The notes under the pieces were generated by a model, which was not told where the DNA came from, searched no databases, and worked only from the letters and a program-made list of their open reading frames with translations. DNA of 64,000 nucleotides. Origin: an uncultured Pseudomonadota bacterium (GTDB taxonomy: Bacteria > Pseudomonadota > Gammaproteobacteria > Burkholderiales > SG8-39). The translations under genes and the position numbers were made by a program. The stretch lies in NCBI GenBank assembly GCA_903834835.1, contig CAILKO010000043.1, positions 39,787 through 103,786 on the forward strand, written 5' to 3'. Below, one piece after another: positions 8,315 to 16,010 of this stretch. Position 1 is the first letter of the stretch. Every line of letters begins with the position of its first letter.

Positions 8315-9568
8315 TCAGAGCTCCGAACCGCCGGCGGCGGCCGCCCCGGCGCGCATGCCGGCACCGGGTGAGCTTGCATGTGGCCATGGCTCGCGTGAGA
8401 CCATCAGCGTGTGAAGAAAGCTCTGCACCACCTTGTCCCAGCCGAGGCCTTCGGCGGTGCTGCGGGCGCGAGCACGGAGCACCTGAAGGCCGCCTGCGGA
8501 AAGTGCCATCTCACGTGCGCGCGCGATGAATTCGGCGGCGTCTCCGTACCGGGCCAGGTAGCCGTTCGCACCTGAAACGATGTGCTCGCGGGCTGCTGCA
8601 TAGTCGAAGGCGAGCACGGCAAGGCCCGAGGCCATCGCCTCCATCGTGACGTTGCCGTAGGTCTCGGTGAGGCTCGGGTACAGGAAAAAGTCGGCCGATG
8701 CATAGAGGCGTGCGAGTTCATCGCCGGTACGCACGCCGGTGTACACGTGTCCCGGGTAGCGCCGCTCCAGGCGCGCACGCTCCGGACCGTCTCCGACGAT
8801 GACGAGGCGCGCCCCGGGGCGCACCGCCCGGATGGCCGCGAATCCCGCGAACAGCAGGTCGAGATTCTTCTCGGCGGCCAGGCGCCCGACATGCAGTACC
8901 AGCGGGCCGCATTCCCGGACGCCAAGCTGCTCGCGCAGTGCGCTGCTCCGATGCACAGGAGAGAATTGGGAAACGTCCGCGCCGCGTCCGACGACCGCGA
9001 GCCGCTGGAACCCGGACCGACGAAGATCCTCCAGCTTCTCGCTTGTCGGCACGATCGTGACACGCGTGCGGTTATGGAAGCTGCGCAGGTAACGCATCAC
9101 CGCGTTCTGCAGCGGCGCCGCGCAGTAGTGACTGGCGTAGCCGTGAAAATTCGTATGGAAGCTGCTGGTCACGGGTATGCCGGAGCGGTGCGCAGCGCGC
9201 AGCGCGCTCCAGCCCAGCGGACCCTCCGTTGCGATATGCACGATGTCCGGGCGCCACCGGCGCCAGGCGTTCTCGATACGACTGCCAGCGAACGGAAGTC
9301 CGATGCGCACTTCGGCGTATCCGGGAACGCGCATGCCGGGCATGAGCACGAGCGTGTCGTCATGCGGTGTCACGGGAGCCGAAGCGTCGTCCTGCGCCTG
9401 GCGCGGGCGGATGACCTGAAGAGAAACGCCGCGCTCGCGCAATCCCTTGCAGATCCGGCCCAGCGTCATCGCAACGCCGTTCACTTCCGGTGGATAGGTT
9501 TCGGTCACCACCGCGATGCGCGGCAGCGCGGCCGGGTCATGCAGTCTGTTTTTCGTCCAAGTGTCCAC
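8315..9568 (-). CDS. GT4 glycosyltransferase, probable glycolipid or mannosyl-type transferase (copy 1)
   Basis: A GT-B retaining glycosyltransferase of about 417 residues. N-domain: VTETYPPEVNGVA and HIATEGPLGWSALRAA. C-domain: HVGRLAAEKNLDLL, VGDGPERARLE and the E-x7-E motif ETYGNVTMEA. The family includes SqdX/MgtA-like enzymes that add sugars to lipids and alpha-mannosyltransferases. The longest frame starts with TTG at 9577, but the predicted -10 box occupies 9577-9582, so I place the start at the GTG at 9568, only 9 nt beyond, implying a leaderless message. It resembles the gene at 9793 in every motif; the two look like paralogues. Confidence 0.85.
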   Translation of the reverse strand: MDTWTKNRLHDPAALPRIAVVTETYPPEVNGVAMTLGRICKGLRERGVSLQVIRPRQAQDDASAPVTPHDDTLVLMPGMRVPGYAEVRIGLPFAGSRIENAWRRWRPDIVHIATEGPLGWSALRAAHRSGIPVTSSFHTNFHGYASHYCAAPLQNAVMRYLRSFHNRTRVTIVPTSEKLEDLRRSGFQRLAVVGRGADVSQFSPVHRSSALREQLGVRECGPLVLHVGRLAAEKNLDLLFAGFAAIRAVRPGARLVIVGDGPERARLERRYPGHVYTGVRTGDELARLYASADFFLYPSLTETYGNVTMEAMASGLAVLAFDYAAAREHIVSGANGYLARYGDAAEFIARAREMALSAGGLQVLRARARSTAEGLGWDKVVQSFLHTLMVSREPWPHASSPGAGMRAGAAAAGGSEL

Positions 9569-9576
9569 TTGCGGCA

Positions 9577-9632
9577 AGATTGAGGCAGGCGTGTTACGGC
9601 GCGATGAACGAACGATGAAAGTTTGATGACCG
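9577..9632 (-). promoter_or_regulatory. four-unit Pho box and -10 upstream of the first GT4 gene
   Basis: Minus-strand reading: CGGTCAT-caaa, CTTTCAT-cgtt, CGTTCAT-cgcg, CCGTAAC-acgc. The four 11-bp direct repeats have 7-mers at 9626-9632, 9615-9621, 9604-9610 and 9593-9599. After 6 nt (CTGCCT) comes CAATCT at 9577-9582 as the -10. Confidence 0.65.
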
Positions 9633-9792
9633 GCGAACTGCTCAAAAAAATCCGCCGCGGACGCCTGCGCATCGTCGAGCGATGTGTCGGGCGTCCGGCG
9701 GTCGGCAAACAGCGCCCGAGGAGGAGGGTGCGTGCGGGCGCCGTGAACACCTAGGCTAGGCTGTGTGTGTTGCGCCCTGGTGACAGCGCTTG

Positions 9793-11055
9793 TCAGACCG
9801 CGCTGCTCCGCGCAACAGGTCCGCGCTCCAGGGAGTATCGAAGCGCGCGCTCGAAATCTTCGGTGATCCGTTCCCAGGTGACGCGCTCGGCGACGGCGCG
9901 CGCCGCGCGCCCGAGGTCGCGCGCAAGCGCCGGATAGAGCGCGAGTCGCACGGCCTGCGCGATGAAGGCGTCCCGGTCGTCGTAGCTTGCGAGCAGCCCG
10001 GAGTGCTCGTGCTCGATGTGCTGGCGAGCCGCTGCATAACGGTAGGCAACGACGCCCAGACCGCTCGCCATCGCCTCCAGCGTCACATTGCCGAAGGTCT
10101 CGGAGGTACTCGGGAACAGGAATGCGTCGGCAGACGCGTAGTGGGCGGAAAGGGCTCCGTTCACGAGGCGCCCGGCGACGATGTATCCGACGTTCCTGCG
10201 CTTGAGTTCATCGGCCATCGGGCCGTCTCCGACCAGAACCAGGCGCGTGTCGCGGCGCGCGCGTCGCATGGCTTCGTAGGCGTCGATCACCAGCGGGAAG
10301 TTCTTCTCCCTGGCGAACCGGCTCACGCACAGTGCCACGAGCGTATCGGGTCCGGCGCCCCAGCGCGCCCGGAGTTCGTCCGACCGCTTGACCGGACTGA
10401 ACACCGACGGATCGACACCGCGGCCGACGATGCCGAGGCGCTCGAAGCCGCGGGCGCCGAGATCGTCAGCCAGTTCTTCCGTCGGAACCAGTGTGCAATC
10501 GGCGCGGTTGTGGAAGTGCCGCAGCCAGGCGGTGATCGGCCCTGCGAGCCAGGCGGCACCGTAGTGCCTGCTGTAGGCATGGAAGTTCGTGTGGAAGTCG
10601 GTGGCGACCGGGAGTCCCAGTCGGCGCGCCGCACGCAGGCCGGACCATCCCAGAGGGCCTTCGGTGGCGATGTGGACGAGATCCGGTCGCTGCCGTCGCC
10701 ACAGCCGGAGGAGTTCGCGTCCCGCCGGCAGTCCCATCCGGAGCTGCGGATAGCGCGGTATCGGAAAGCCGCGTGTGCGCACCTGGGTGACAGCCCCGTC
10801 GATGAAACAGGGCGCTTCGTCCGCGCCAAACAGGCACTCGTCTTTGCGCTGAAGGACGTCCGGCGCCTGGCGCGGGCGCACGACCTGGACCGCATGACCG
10901 CGACGTGCGAGACCCTCGGCCATGAACGCCACGGTGCGCGCCACGCCATTGACTTCGGGGGGGTAGGTTTCAGTGAGCATCGCAACCCGCAGCTGCGACC
11001 GGGGACCGGGTTGCTCCACGACATCATCCGATCTGTGCAATCTGGTATGCGCCAT
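9793..11055 (-). CDS. GT4 glycosyltransferase, probable glycolipid or mannosyl-type transferase (copy 2)
   Basis: A GT-B glycosyltransferase of 420 residues from the chosen start. Motifs match copy 1: AMLTETYPPEVNGVART, HIATEGPLGWSGLRAA, FHTNFHAYSRHY, VSRFAREKNFPLVI, LVGDGPMADELK and the E-x7-E motif ETFGNVTLEA. The frame is open to 11091, but a Pho-type promoter covers 11063-11107 with its -10 ending at 11063. The ATG at 11055, 8 nt from the -10, is the most consistent start and would make a leaderless message. With copy 1, btaA, btaB and the PlcP-like gene nearby, a role in phosphorus-free glycolipids is likely but not shown by sequence. Confidence 0.85.
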   Translation of the reverse strand: MAHTRLHRSDDVVEQPGPRSQLRVAMLTETYPPEVNGVARTVAFMAEGLARRGHAVQVVRPRQAPDVLQRKDECLFGADEAPCFIDGAVTQVRTRGFPIPRYPQLRMGLPAGRELLRLWRRQRPDLVHIATEGPLGWSGLRAARRLGLPVATDFHTNFHAYSRHYGAAWLAGPITAWLRHFHNRADCTLVPTEELADDLGARGFERLGIVGRGVDPSVFSPVKRSDELRARWGAGPDTLVALCVSRFAREKNFPLVIDAYEAMRRARRDTRLVLVGDGPMADELKRRNVGYIVAGRLVNGALSAHYASADAFLFPSTSETFGNVTLEAMASGLGVVAYRYAAARQHIEHEHSGLLASYDDRDAFIAQAVRLALYPALARDLGRAARAVAERVTWERITEDFERALRYSLERGPVARSSAV

Positions 11056-11062
11056 GCCGGAC

Positions 11063-11107
11063 ATGTTGGGTCGGCCACGTTGCAGGCGCATGACAGGGAC
11101 ATTCAGC
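11063..11107 (-). promoter_or_regulatory. three-unit Pho box and -10 upstream of the second GT4 gene
   Basis: Minus-strand reading: GCTGAAT-gtcc, CTGTCAT-gcgc, CTGCAAC-gtgg, with 7-mers at 11101-11107, 11090-11096 and 11079-11085. After 6 nt (CCGACC) follows CAACAT at 11063-11068 as the -10. CTGCAAC also appears in the phnC and ppk sites. Confidence 0.65.
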
Positions 11108-11206
11108 GGGGGCCGACGTGCGATGGAGGTGAATCAAGGACGAAAGACAGGTGAACCAGATATGAATGACGCGCAGGGGAGAGGGAAACAGGGCATAGCC
11201 CGAATA

Positions 11207-11230
11207 ATTAGTAACATAAATGTTACTAAT
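11207..11230. repeat. dispersed palindrome, copy 1
   Basis: Inverted repeat with 11-bp arms, ATTAGTAACAT then AA then ATGTTACTAAT. The arms are extended by CCCGAA (11199-11204) and TTCGGG (11234-11239). It lies between the divergent GT4 gene and the small gene at 11325. The core AGTAAC-N6-GTTACT is shared with copies at 32113, 42221 and 53014. Confidence 0.85.
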
Positions 11231-11253
11231 GATTTCGGGTTCGTCCCCATGCT

Positions 11254-11287
11254 TCGTCTCGGTACTGTCATGACCGGATGTCAGCAT
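11254..11287 (+). promoter_or_regulatory. weak Pho-type promoter before the small gene at 11325
   Basis: TCGTCTC-ggta and CTGTCAT-gacc (7-mers 11254-11260 and 11265-11271), then 6 nt (GGATGT) and CAGCAT at 11282-11287. The second unit is good and the first poor. The spacing matches the stronger sites in this window. Confidence 0.35.
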
Positions 11288-11324
11288 GCGCGCCGTTCGA
11301 CCAACTAAACTTGTCGAGGACTGC

Positions 11325-11612
11325 ATGACACAGGAATCCGGAAGCCCCGTTGCACGGCCCGTACAACACGCGGAGATTTCAGACCAGATCAGGCTGCATC
11401 AGCTGGCCGCCGAGCAGCTCGAGCGTGCCGCCGATCACAATCGCAAGGCGATGCAGCACTACGAACGCGGGGACATCGAACAGGCGCGCATGCACGCCTA
11501 TCTCGCGGAAGGGCACTACATCGACGCCGGCCCCGTTGCAGAACGTCTGAGCGCACTCGCGACGACCATGATGCTGCTCCGGGTGTCCATGCCGCGCGAG
11601 CAGGCCTGCTGA
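11325..11612 (+). CDS. small helical protein of unknown function
   Basis: A 95-residue soluble, probably all-helical protein (QLAAEQLERAADHNRKAM, then IEQARMHAYLAEGHYIDAG). There is no signal peptide, membrane segment or family I recognise. I chose the ATG at 11325 because GAGGA lies about 7 nt upstream; the frame is open from an ATG at 11286 that lacks a ribosome site. It is transcribed away from the second GT4 gene. The region between them holds palindrome copy 1 and a possible Pho-type promoter. Confidence 0.6.
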   Translation: MTQESGSPVARPVQHAEISDQIRLHQLAAEQLERAADHNRKAMQHYERGDIEQARMHAYLAEGHYIDAGPVAERLSALATTMMLLRVSMPREQAC

Positions 11613-11622
11613 ACGATCCCGT

Positions 11623-12021
11623 TCAGCCCAGCAGCACGAGCAGCCAGATCACGACAGCGGCCAGGATCGACAGCATCACGGCTGCGCTGCCCATGTCCTT
11701 GGCGCGCTTGGCGAGCCTGTGATCTTCCAGCGAGATCCGGTCGACCGTCGCCTCCACCGCCGAATTCAGCAGTTCGACGACCAGAACGAAGAGGATGCTG
11801 CCGGCGAGCAGGGCGCGCTCGGTCCCGCTCGCACCGAGCCACAGGCCCAGGGGTAGCAGCACGATGCCAAGCACGAGTTCGACCCGGAAGGCGTCCTCGT
11901 GGCGCGCCGCCTCGGCGAGTCCGGAGGCGGAGTAGCGCGTCGCGTTGATCATGCGACGCAGTCCCGTCTTGCCTTTGTACGGGCTTTCGCCATGGTGATG
12001 TTCGGGTCGGATGTCTGACAT
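11623..12021 (-). CDS. dgkA: diacylglycerol kinase DgkA
   Basis: A small integral membrane kinase of 132 residues, close to the usual ~120, that phosphorylates diacylglycerol to phosphatidate in the inner membrane. The family signature ELLNSAVEATVDRIS and three membrane helices (VLGIVLLPLGLWLGA, ALLAGSILFVLVVELLNS, AAVMLSILAAVVIWLLVLL) are clear. It starts MSDIRPEHHHGES here; the frame stays open to 12078 (GTG), so the start is uncertain. In this neighbourhood it could recycle diacylglycerol made by PlcP and so compete with BtaA. Confidence 0.9.
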   Translation of the reverse strand: MSDIRPEHHHGESPYKGKTGLRRMINATRYSASGLAEAARHEDAFRVELVLGIVLLPLGLWLGASGTERALLAGSILFVLVVELLNSAVEATVDRISLEDHRLAKRAKDMGSAAVMLSILAAVVIWLLVLLG

Positions 12022-12273
12022 GGAAGGAGTATGTGGCGCGCCAAATCCGGAGCGTAGTGCGATTCCGCGCATCGGCACCCCGCCAAGGCGCGGAACGGCA
12101 CGCGGTCCTGAACTGACTCTAGCATGCGGCGCGTCGCATGCGGCGCGCGTCTACTGCGCCGGGAGGGCACACCGATTGTTGCTGGCGCTGCCGGCGGATT
12201 GCGTATAACTTGGATCGTGCGCAATCCGGCGCCAGCCACCGCGCAGCTGCGGCCTCATAGATCGCGCCCCGAT

Positions 12274-12660
12274 ATGCCCCAGATGTTGCTGAAAGCCTGC
12301 CCGCATTGCCGCCGCGCCGTGGGGCCGTCTGCGCAGCGTTGCCCGTATTGCGGCGGATCCCTCGCGATCGGTGCCGTGAAGGATGCGTCCGTTGAAAGCG
12401 TTCCCGATGTGATCGACGGCGCGCATGCAAGCCAGCTGAAGACCTGGCTCGCCCTTGCGGTGGTTACGTTCTGGGCAGGCGTCGCGCTCGGGTGGTTTGC
12501 ATCACCCTCGGTGGCGCCGGGCGGGGAGCCGCTCAGTGCAGCGGCCATGCTGGTTCCGCTGCTCGCCGGCCTGATGATGCTCGCCGGCGCGGTGGGCTAT
12601 GCGGTGATGACGCGGCGTATCGCCAGGTTGAGGCGGGCGCTGCCGGACGGACAGAACTAG
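12274..12660 (+). CDS. zinc-ribbon protein with two membrane helices
   Basis: A 128-residue protein. It begins with a CxxC...CxxC zinc ribbon (CPHCRRAVG, then CPYCGGSL, residues ~8-30), followed by two membrane helices (TWLALAVVTFWAGVALGWF and AAMLVPLLAGLMMLAGAVGYAVM). Such short proteins are often called zinc-ribbon membrane proteins and have no known function. The ATG at 12274 is chosen because the ribbon begins just after it. Its stop overlaps the convergent Mrr-like gene by 4 bp. Confidence 0.65.
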   Translation: MPQMLLKACPHCRRAVGPSAQRCPYCGGSLAIGAVKDASVESVPDVIDGAHASQLKTWLALAVVTFWAGVALGWFASPSVAPGGEPLSAAAMLVPLLAGLMMLAGAVGYAVMTRRIARLRRALPDGQN

Positions 12661-13241
12661 GCGCGCAGTCGCGCGGCCGGCGGCAGCAGCGCGACGAGAT
12701 CGGCGCCGGCCAGCAGCAGGATGCCGTTTTCGTCCGCATAGCGGCGCGCGGCATCGCTCAGCTCACCCGCGTGTACGAAGATGCACTCGGCGGCTTCGGC
12801 CTCCCGGCGCGCGGTCCTGAGCTGGCGCAGCGGCTCGATGCCGGTGTGCGCCGCCTTCCACCGGCGGCAGCATACGAGCGAGCGCCGGCCATTCCGCCTG
12901 AGCTCGAAATCGGCAGTCGAATCCTTGAGCACCGTCACCTCCGCGCCATCGCGCCGGAAGGCATCCTCCATCAGCTTCGAGAATTCAGTCCAGTTCATCT
13001 CCTGTATCGCGGCGAGCGTCGCCTCGACCCGGGTCGCGCCAGGCCGGCGCAGCTGCTTCCATCCCGCTATGCCGGCGATGAAGAGCCAGGGCGCGGCGCC
13101 GAAGTAGCCCGCCGGCTGGTAGAGCGGCGGCAGGAGCGTCGCGCTCGCGAGAATTATGGCTGCGCTGATGCCGGCGCTCACCCACCACGGGGAACGCATC
13201 AGCACGGCAAACAGGGACTGGGGAGGGATTTCGAATTTCAC
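12657..13241 (-). CDS. membrane-anchored Mrr-like restriction endonuclease fold protein
   Basis: A protein of about 194 residues with two N-terminal membrane helices and a C-terminal Mrr-type endonuclease fold (NWTEFSKLMEDAFRRDGAEVTVL, then ADFELRRNGRRSLVCCRRWK). The family catalytic triad is D...(Q/E)xK. Here the second motif reads C-C-R where Q-C-K is usual, so catalysis is doubtful. I placed the start at the GTG at 13241 because a good -10 (TATACT, minus strand 13272-13277) lies just upstream, which excludes the longer frame beginning at 13283. It is divergent from the GGDEF gene. Confidence 0.6.
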   Translation of the reverse strand: MKFEIPPQSLFAVLMRSPWWVSAGISAAIILASATLLPPLYQPAGYFGAAPWLFIAGIAGWKQLRRPGATRVEATLAAIQEMNWTEFSKLMEDAFRRDGAEVTVLKDSTADFELRRNGRRSLVCCRRWKAAHTGIEPLRQLRTARREAEAAECIFVHAGELSDAARRYADENGILLLAGADLVALLPPAARLRA

Positions 13242-13271
13242 CTGGCATCCGACGCTGTGACGGGGCGGCGG

Positions 13272-13277
13272 AGTATA
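13272..13277 (-). promoter_or_regulatory. -10 box of the Mrr-like gene
   Basis: TATACT on the minus strand, 31 bp before the chosen GTG at 13241. I see no clear -35. It shares a short intergenic region with the divergent Pho-type promoter at 13290. Confidence 0.4.
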
Positions 13278-13289
13278 CGGCACGGTTTC

Positions 13290-13334
13290 CCGTCACCGAT
13301 GCGTAACCGGGGTGTCACGCACGGACTCTAAGAT
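13290..13334 (+). promoter_or_regulatory. three-unit Pho box and -10 of the EAL/CBS/GGDEF gene
   Basis: CCGTCAC-cgat, GCGTAAC-cggg, GTGTCAC-gcac (7-mers at 13290, 13301 and 13312), then 6 nt (GGACTC), then TAAGAT at 13329-13334. All three 7-mers fit, making this one of the clearest sites in the window. Confidence 0.7.
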
Positions 13335-13372
13335 CAGTTTTCCTCAATGGGCCGGCGCAAGCGAGACACCAC

Positions 13373-14998
13373 GTGATCGTGCAGGAATTCGAGCGACAAC
13401 TGCTGACTAGGCTGGCCGCACCCCCAGGCGCAGGGCCGGTCGGTGCGGGGCTGCCGAACGCGGAGGAAATGCGCGTGCTCGCCGACTGCATGCTCGGTAC
13501 CGGGCTGCGCACGGAGTTCCAGCCTGTTCTGGACCTCAGAAACGGGACGGTCTTCGCGTACGAGGCGCTCTCGCGCGGGCCGGCGGGCAGCGCCTTCGAA
13601 CGGCCGGCCGCACTTTTCTCATTGGCGCGAGCGCACGGTTTCGACAGCGACATCGAAATGGTCGCCGTCAGGATGGCCGTCGAGCGCTTCGCTGCTGCGG
13701 GCGCACCTGCCAAGCTGTTCGTCAATTTCAGTCCGCGCGCCCTTGCAACGCGGAACATCGACGGGGCGACTGTTCAGGAGTACGTGGCGCGGGCGATCGT
13801 GCAGATCGCGGCCGTTGCCGGCGCGAACGTGATCGCAGAAGGTGTCGAACACGAAGCGGATCTGCAGGTGGTGCGGGACCTTGGAATACGCTACTGCCAG
13901 GGCTACCTGATCGCGCGCCCGGCGGCCGAGCCGCGCGATGACGAGGCGCTCGGGCTCTGGCGCAGGATGTCGCAGGAGCCGGTGGTCGCATTTCCGGTGC
14001 CCGGTCGAAACGTCAATCTCGTCAGTGCGCGTACCCTGCTGCGACGGGTGGAAGCCGTCAGTCCTGAAGCGGAGAACGACCTCGTATTCGCGCGTTTCGA
14101 ATCCGAGCCCGATCTGCCGGTGGTTGCGGTCGTGCGCGACGGTCGGCCTGTCGGCCTCGTCAACAGGCATGCCTTCATCGACCGCTTCGCGCGGCCCTAC
14201 CGGCGCGAACTGTATGGCAGAAAGCCGGTTTCGGCATTGATGAATGAAGATCCCGCCATTGTCGAGGCGGATATGAGCATTCAGGAGATCGGCCAGCTGG
14301 TATCCGGCGGGCGCCACAACGCCGTCATGGACGGATTCATCATCGTAGAGCGCGGGCACTACCTCGGCATCGGGACCAGTGCCGACCTGCTGCGTGAAAT
14401 CACGGAAATGCAGATGATGGCCGCGCGCTACGCCAACCCGCTCACGATGCTGCCCGGAAATGTGCCGATCAGCGAACACCTGGAGCGCCTGATTGCGCAG
14501 GGCAGGGAGTTCTGCACCTGCTACGGGGACCTGGATAACTTCAAGCCGTTCAACGACGTGTTCGGATATCAACGGGGGGACGAAGTCATACAGCTGGCCG
14601 CGAGAACGCTCACCGAGGTCTGCGATCCCCGCCTGGATTTTCTCGGCCACGTGGGCGGTGATGATTTTGTGATGGCCATGCAGAGCGCGGACTGGGAGCT
14701 CAGGTGCCGCAAGGCGCTGGAGCTCTTCGGCGAACGCATACAGCTCCTGTTCTCGGAGGACGCGCGTCAGGAGGGCGGATTCGTGGCCGAGGATCGTCAG
14801 GGCAATCGCAGGCGCTATCCGCTGCCCAGCCTGTCGATCGGCGCGGTGCCTGTGTATCCGGAAACCTTCCGTACGCATTCGGAAATCGCTGCCGCCGCGA
14901 CGGAGGCCAAGAAGTTCGCGAAGCGCCAGGACGGCAATTCGATTTTCGTCGAGCGCAGGCGCTATCCGGGCGGACAGTTCAAACCTGCGCAGACCTGA
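13373..14998 (+). CDS. c-di-GMP-related protein: shortened EAL, CBS pair and GGDEF domains
   Basis: A 541-residue cytoplasmic protein starting with GTG. Residues ~45-185 are an EAL domain with YEALSRG (E64) and VIAEGVE (E157). Between VNFSPRAL (~124) and ARAIVQIA (~139), however, it lacks the usual ~80 residues carrying the second catalytic Glu, DDFGAG and the catalytic Lys, so phosphodiesterase activity is not expected. Residues ~205-350 form a CBS-like pair (PVSALMNEDPAIVEADMS). Residues ~365-530 are a GGDEF domain with YGDLDNFKPFND and the variant active site GGDDF (~428), which may still make c-di-GMP. A strong Pho-type promoter precedes it. Confidence 0.85.
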   Translation: MIVQEFERQLLTRLAAPPGAGPVGAGLPNAEEMRVLADCMLGTGLRTEFQPVLDLRNGTVFAYEALSRGPAGSAFERPAALFSLARAHGFDSDIEMVAVRMAVERFAAAGAPAKLFVNFSPRALATRNIDGATVQEYVARAIVQIAAVAGANVIAEGVEHEADLQVVRDLGIRYCQGYLIARPAAEPRDDEALGLWRRMSQEPVVAFPVPGRNVNLVSARTLLRRVEAVSPEAENDLVFARFESEPDLPVVAVVRDGRPVGLVNRHAFIDRFARPYRRELYGRKPVSALMNEDPAIVEADMSIQEIGQLVSGGRHNAVMDGFIIVERGHYLGIGTSADLLREITEMQMMAARYANPLTMLPGNVPISEHLERLIAQGREFCTCYGDLDNFKPFNDVFGYQRGDEVIQLAARTLTEVCDPRLDFLGHVGGDDFVMAMQSADWELRCRKALELFGERIQLLFSEDARQEGGFVAEDRQGNRRRYPLPSLSIGAVPVYPETFRTHSEIAAAATEAKKFAKRQDGNSIFVERRRYPGGQFKPAQT

Positions 14999-15008
14999 GC
15001 AGGATCCA

Positions 15009-15974
15009 TTGCGCGCACTCGTACGATGTCTGCTGGCCGCTGCGCTCAGTGCCGCCTTCGCGGTACCGTCCTGCAACGCGCAGGGCATCAGCTTCGTCGC
15101 GCTCGGCGATCTGCCCTATGGCCCGCGCGAAACGTCCTATCCGGCGTACAGGGAGCTCATCCGCACCGTGAACGCGGCACGACCTGATTTCGCCATCCAC
15201 ATCGGCGATTTCAAATCAGGGTCGACGCAGTGTTCCGACGAGGAATTCAGCAATCAGCTGGCGCACTTCCAGGAGTTTTCAGGAGCGCTTGTCTATACGC
15301 CCGGGGACAATGAGTGGACCGACTGCCACCGACGCAACAACGGCGCCTACGACCCGCTGGAGCGCCTGCAGAAACTGAGGGAGATGTTCTTCAGCGAAGG
15401 GCGATCGCTCGGGGCGCGGCCGATAGTCGTGGAGAACCAGTCGCGCATCACGCCGGGGCGCGCAGGTTTCGTCGAAAACCAGCGGTTCATGCGGGACTCC
15501 GTGCTGTTCGTGACCGTGCACATCGTCGGCAGCAACAATAATTTCGAAGTCCGGGATCCGAAGGCAGTGGCTGAATTCATGGAGCGCGATGCAGCCAACG
15601 TGGAGTGGATCCGGGATGCCTATGCGCTCGCGGAGACACGCGGCGCCAGTGCGCTCGTGTTCGCATTTCAGGCGGACGTCCTGGACACGCGCTCCCCATT
15701 CGAGGATTTTCCGCCGTGGTCCGGATTCAGGTCGAGCATCGGCGAGACCCTGCTTCCGCTTGCGGCGCGCTGGGGGCGGCCGGTTCTGATGATTTCCGGC
15801 GACAGTCACCGGTTCAAGGTTGATCAGCCGTTTCGCCTGAATGGCAAACCGCTCAGGAATGTGACGCGGCTCGTCGTCCCGGGTGACGATGATGTCCGGG
15901 CCGTTCGCGTGCAGATACTCCCTGAGGCAAAGCAGCCCTTCGTATTTCAGCTCATCGCCCCCGCGGGCGACTAG
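15009..15974 (+). CDS. secreted calcineurin-like phosphoesterase-type protein
   Basis: A 321-residue exported protein with a signal peptide (LVRCLLAAALSAAFA, cleavage near residue 24). The mature part has metallophosphoesterase-like motifs: ALGDLPYG, HIGDFKSGS, TPGDNEWTDC and ISGDSHRFKVD. It may hydrolyse phosphate esters in the periplasm, but no characterised family member is obvious. I chose the TTG at 15009 because AGGA lies 5 nt upstream and the signal peptide starts there. It follows the GGDEF gene by 10 bp and so may share its Pho-type promoter. Confidence 0.65.
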   Translation: MRALVRCLLAAALSAAFAVPSCNAQGISFVALGDLPYGPRETSYPAYRELIRTVNAARPDFAIHIGDFKSGSTQCSDEEFSNQLAHFQEFSGALVYTPGDNEWTDCHRRNNGAYDPLERLQKLREMFFSEGRSLGARPIVVENQSRITPGRAGFVENQRFMRDSVLFVTVHIVGSNNNFEVRDPKAVAEFMERDAANVEWIRDAYALAETRGASALVFAFQADVLDTRSPFEDFPPWSGFRSSIGETLLPLAARWGRPVLMISGDSHRFKVDQPFRLNGKPLRNVTRLVVPGDDDVRAVRVQILPEAKQPFVFQLIAPAGD

Positions 15975-16010
15975 CAGGTAGCGCTGCGAAACGGCGCAGG
16001 TCCGGGTGGA

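Noticed and set aside
9593..9632. Short tandem array as a CRISPR
   Set aside because: The 11-bp period is far too short for repeats and spacers, and no cas genes are present.
12179..12209. TTGCTG and TATAAC as promoter of the zinc-ribbon gene
   Set aside because: The 19-bp spacer and weak -35 make it uncertain, so it is not listed as a feature.
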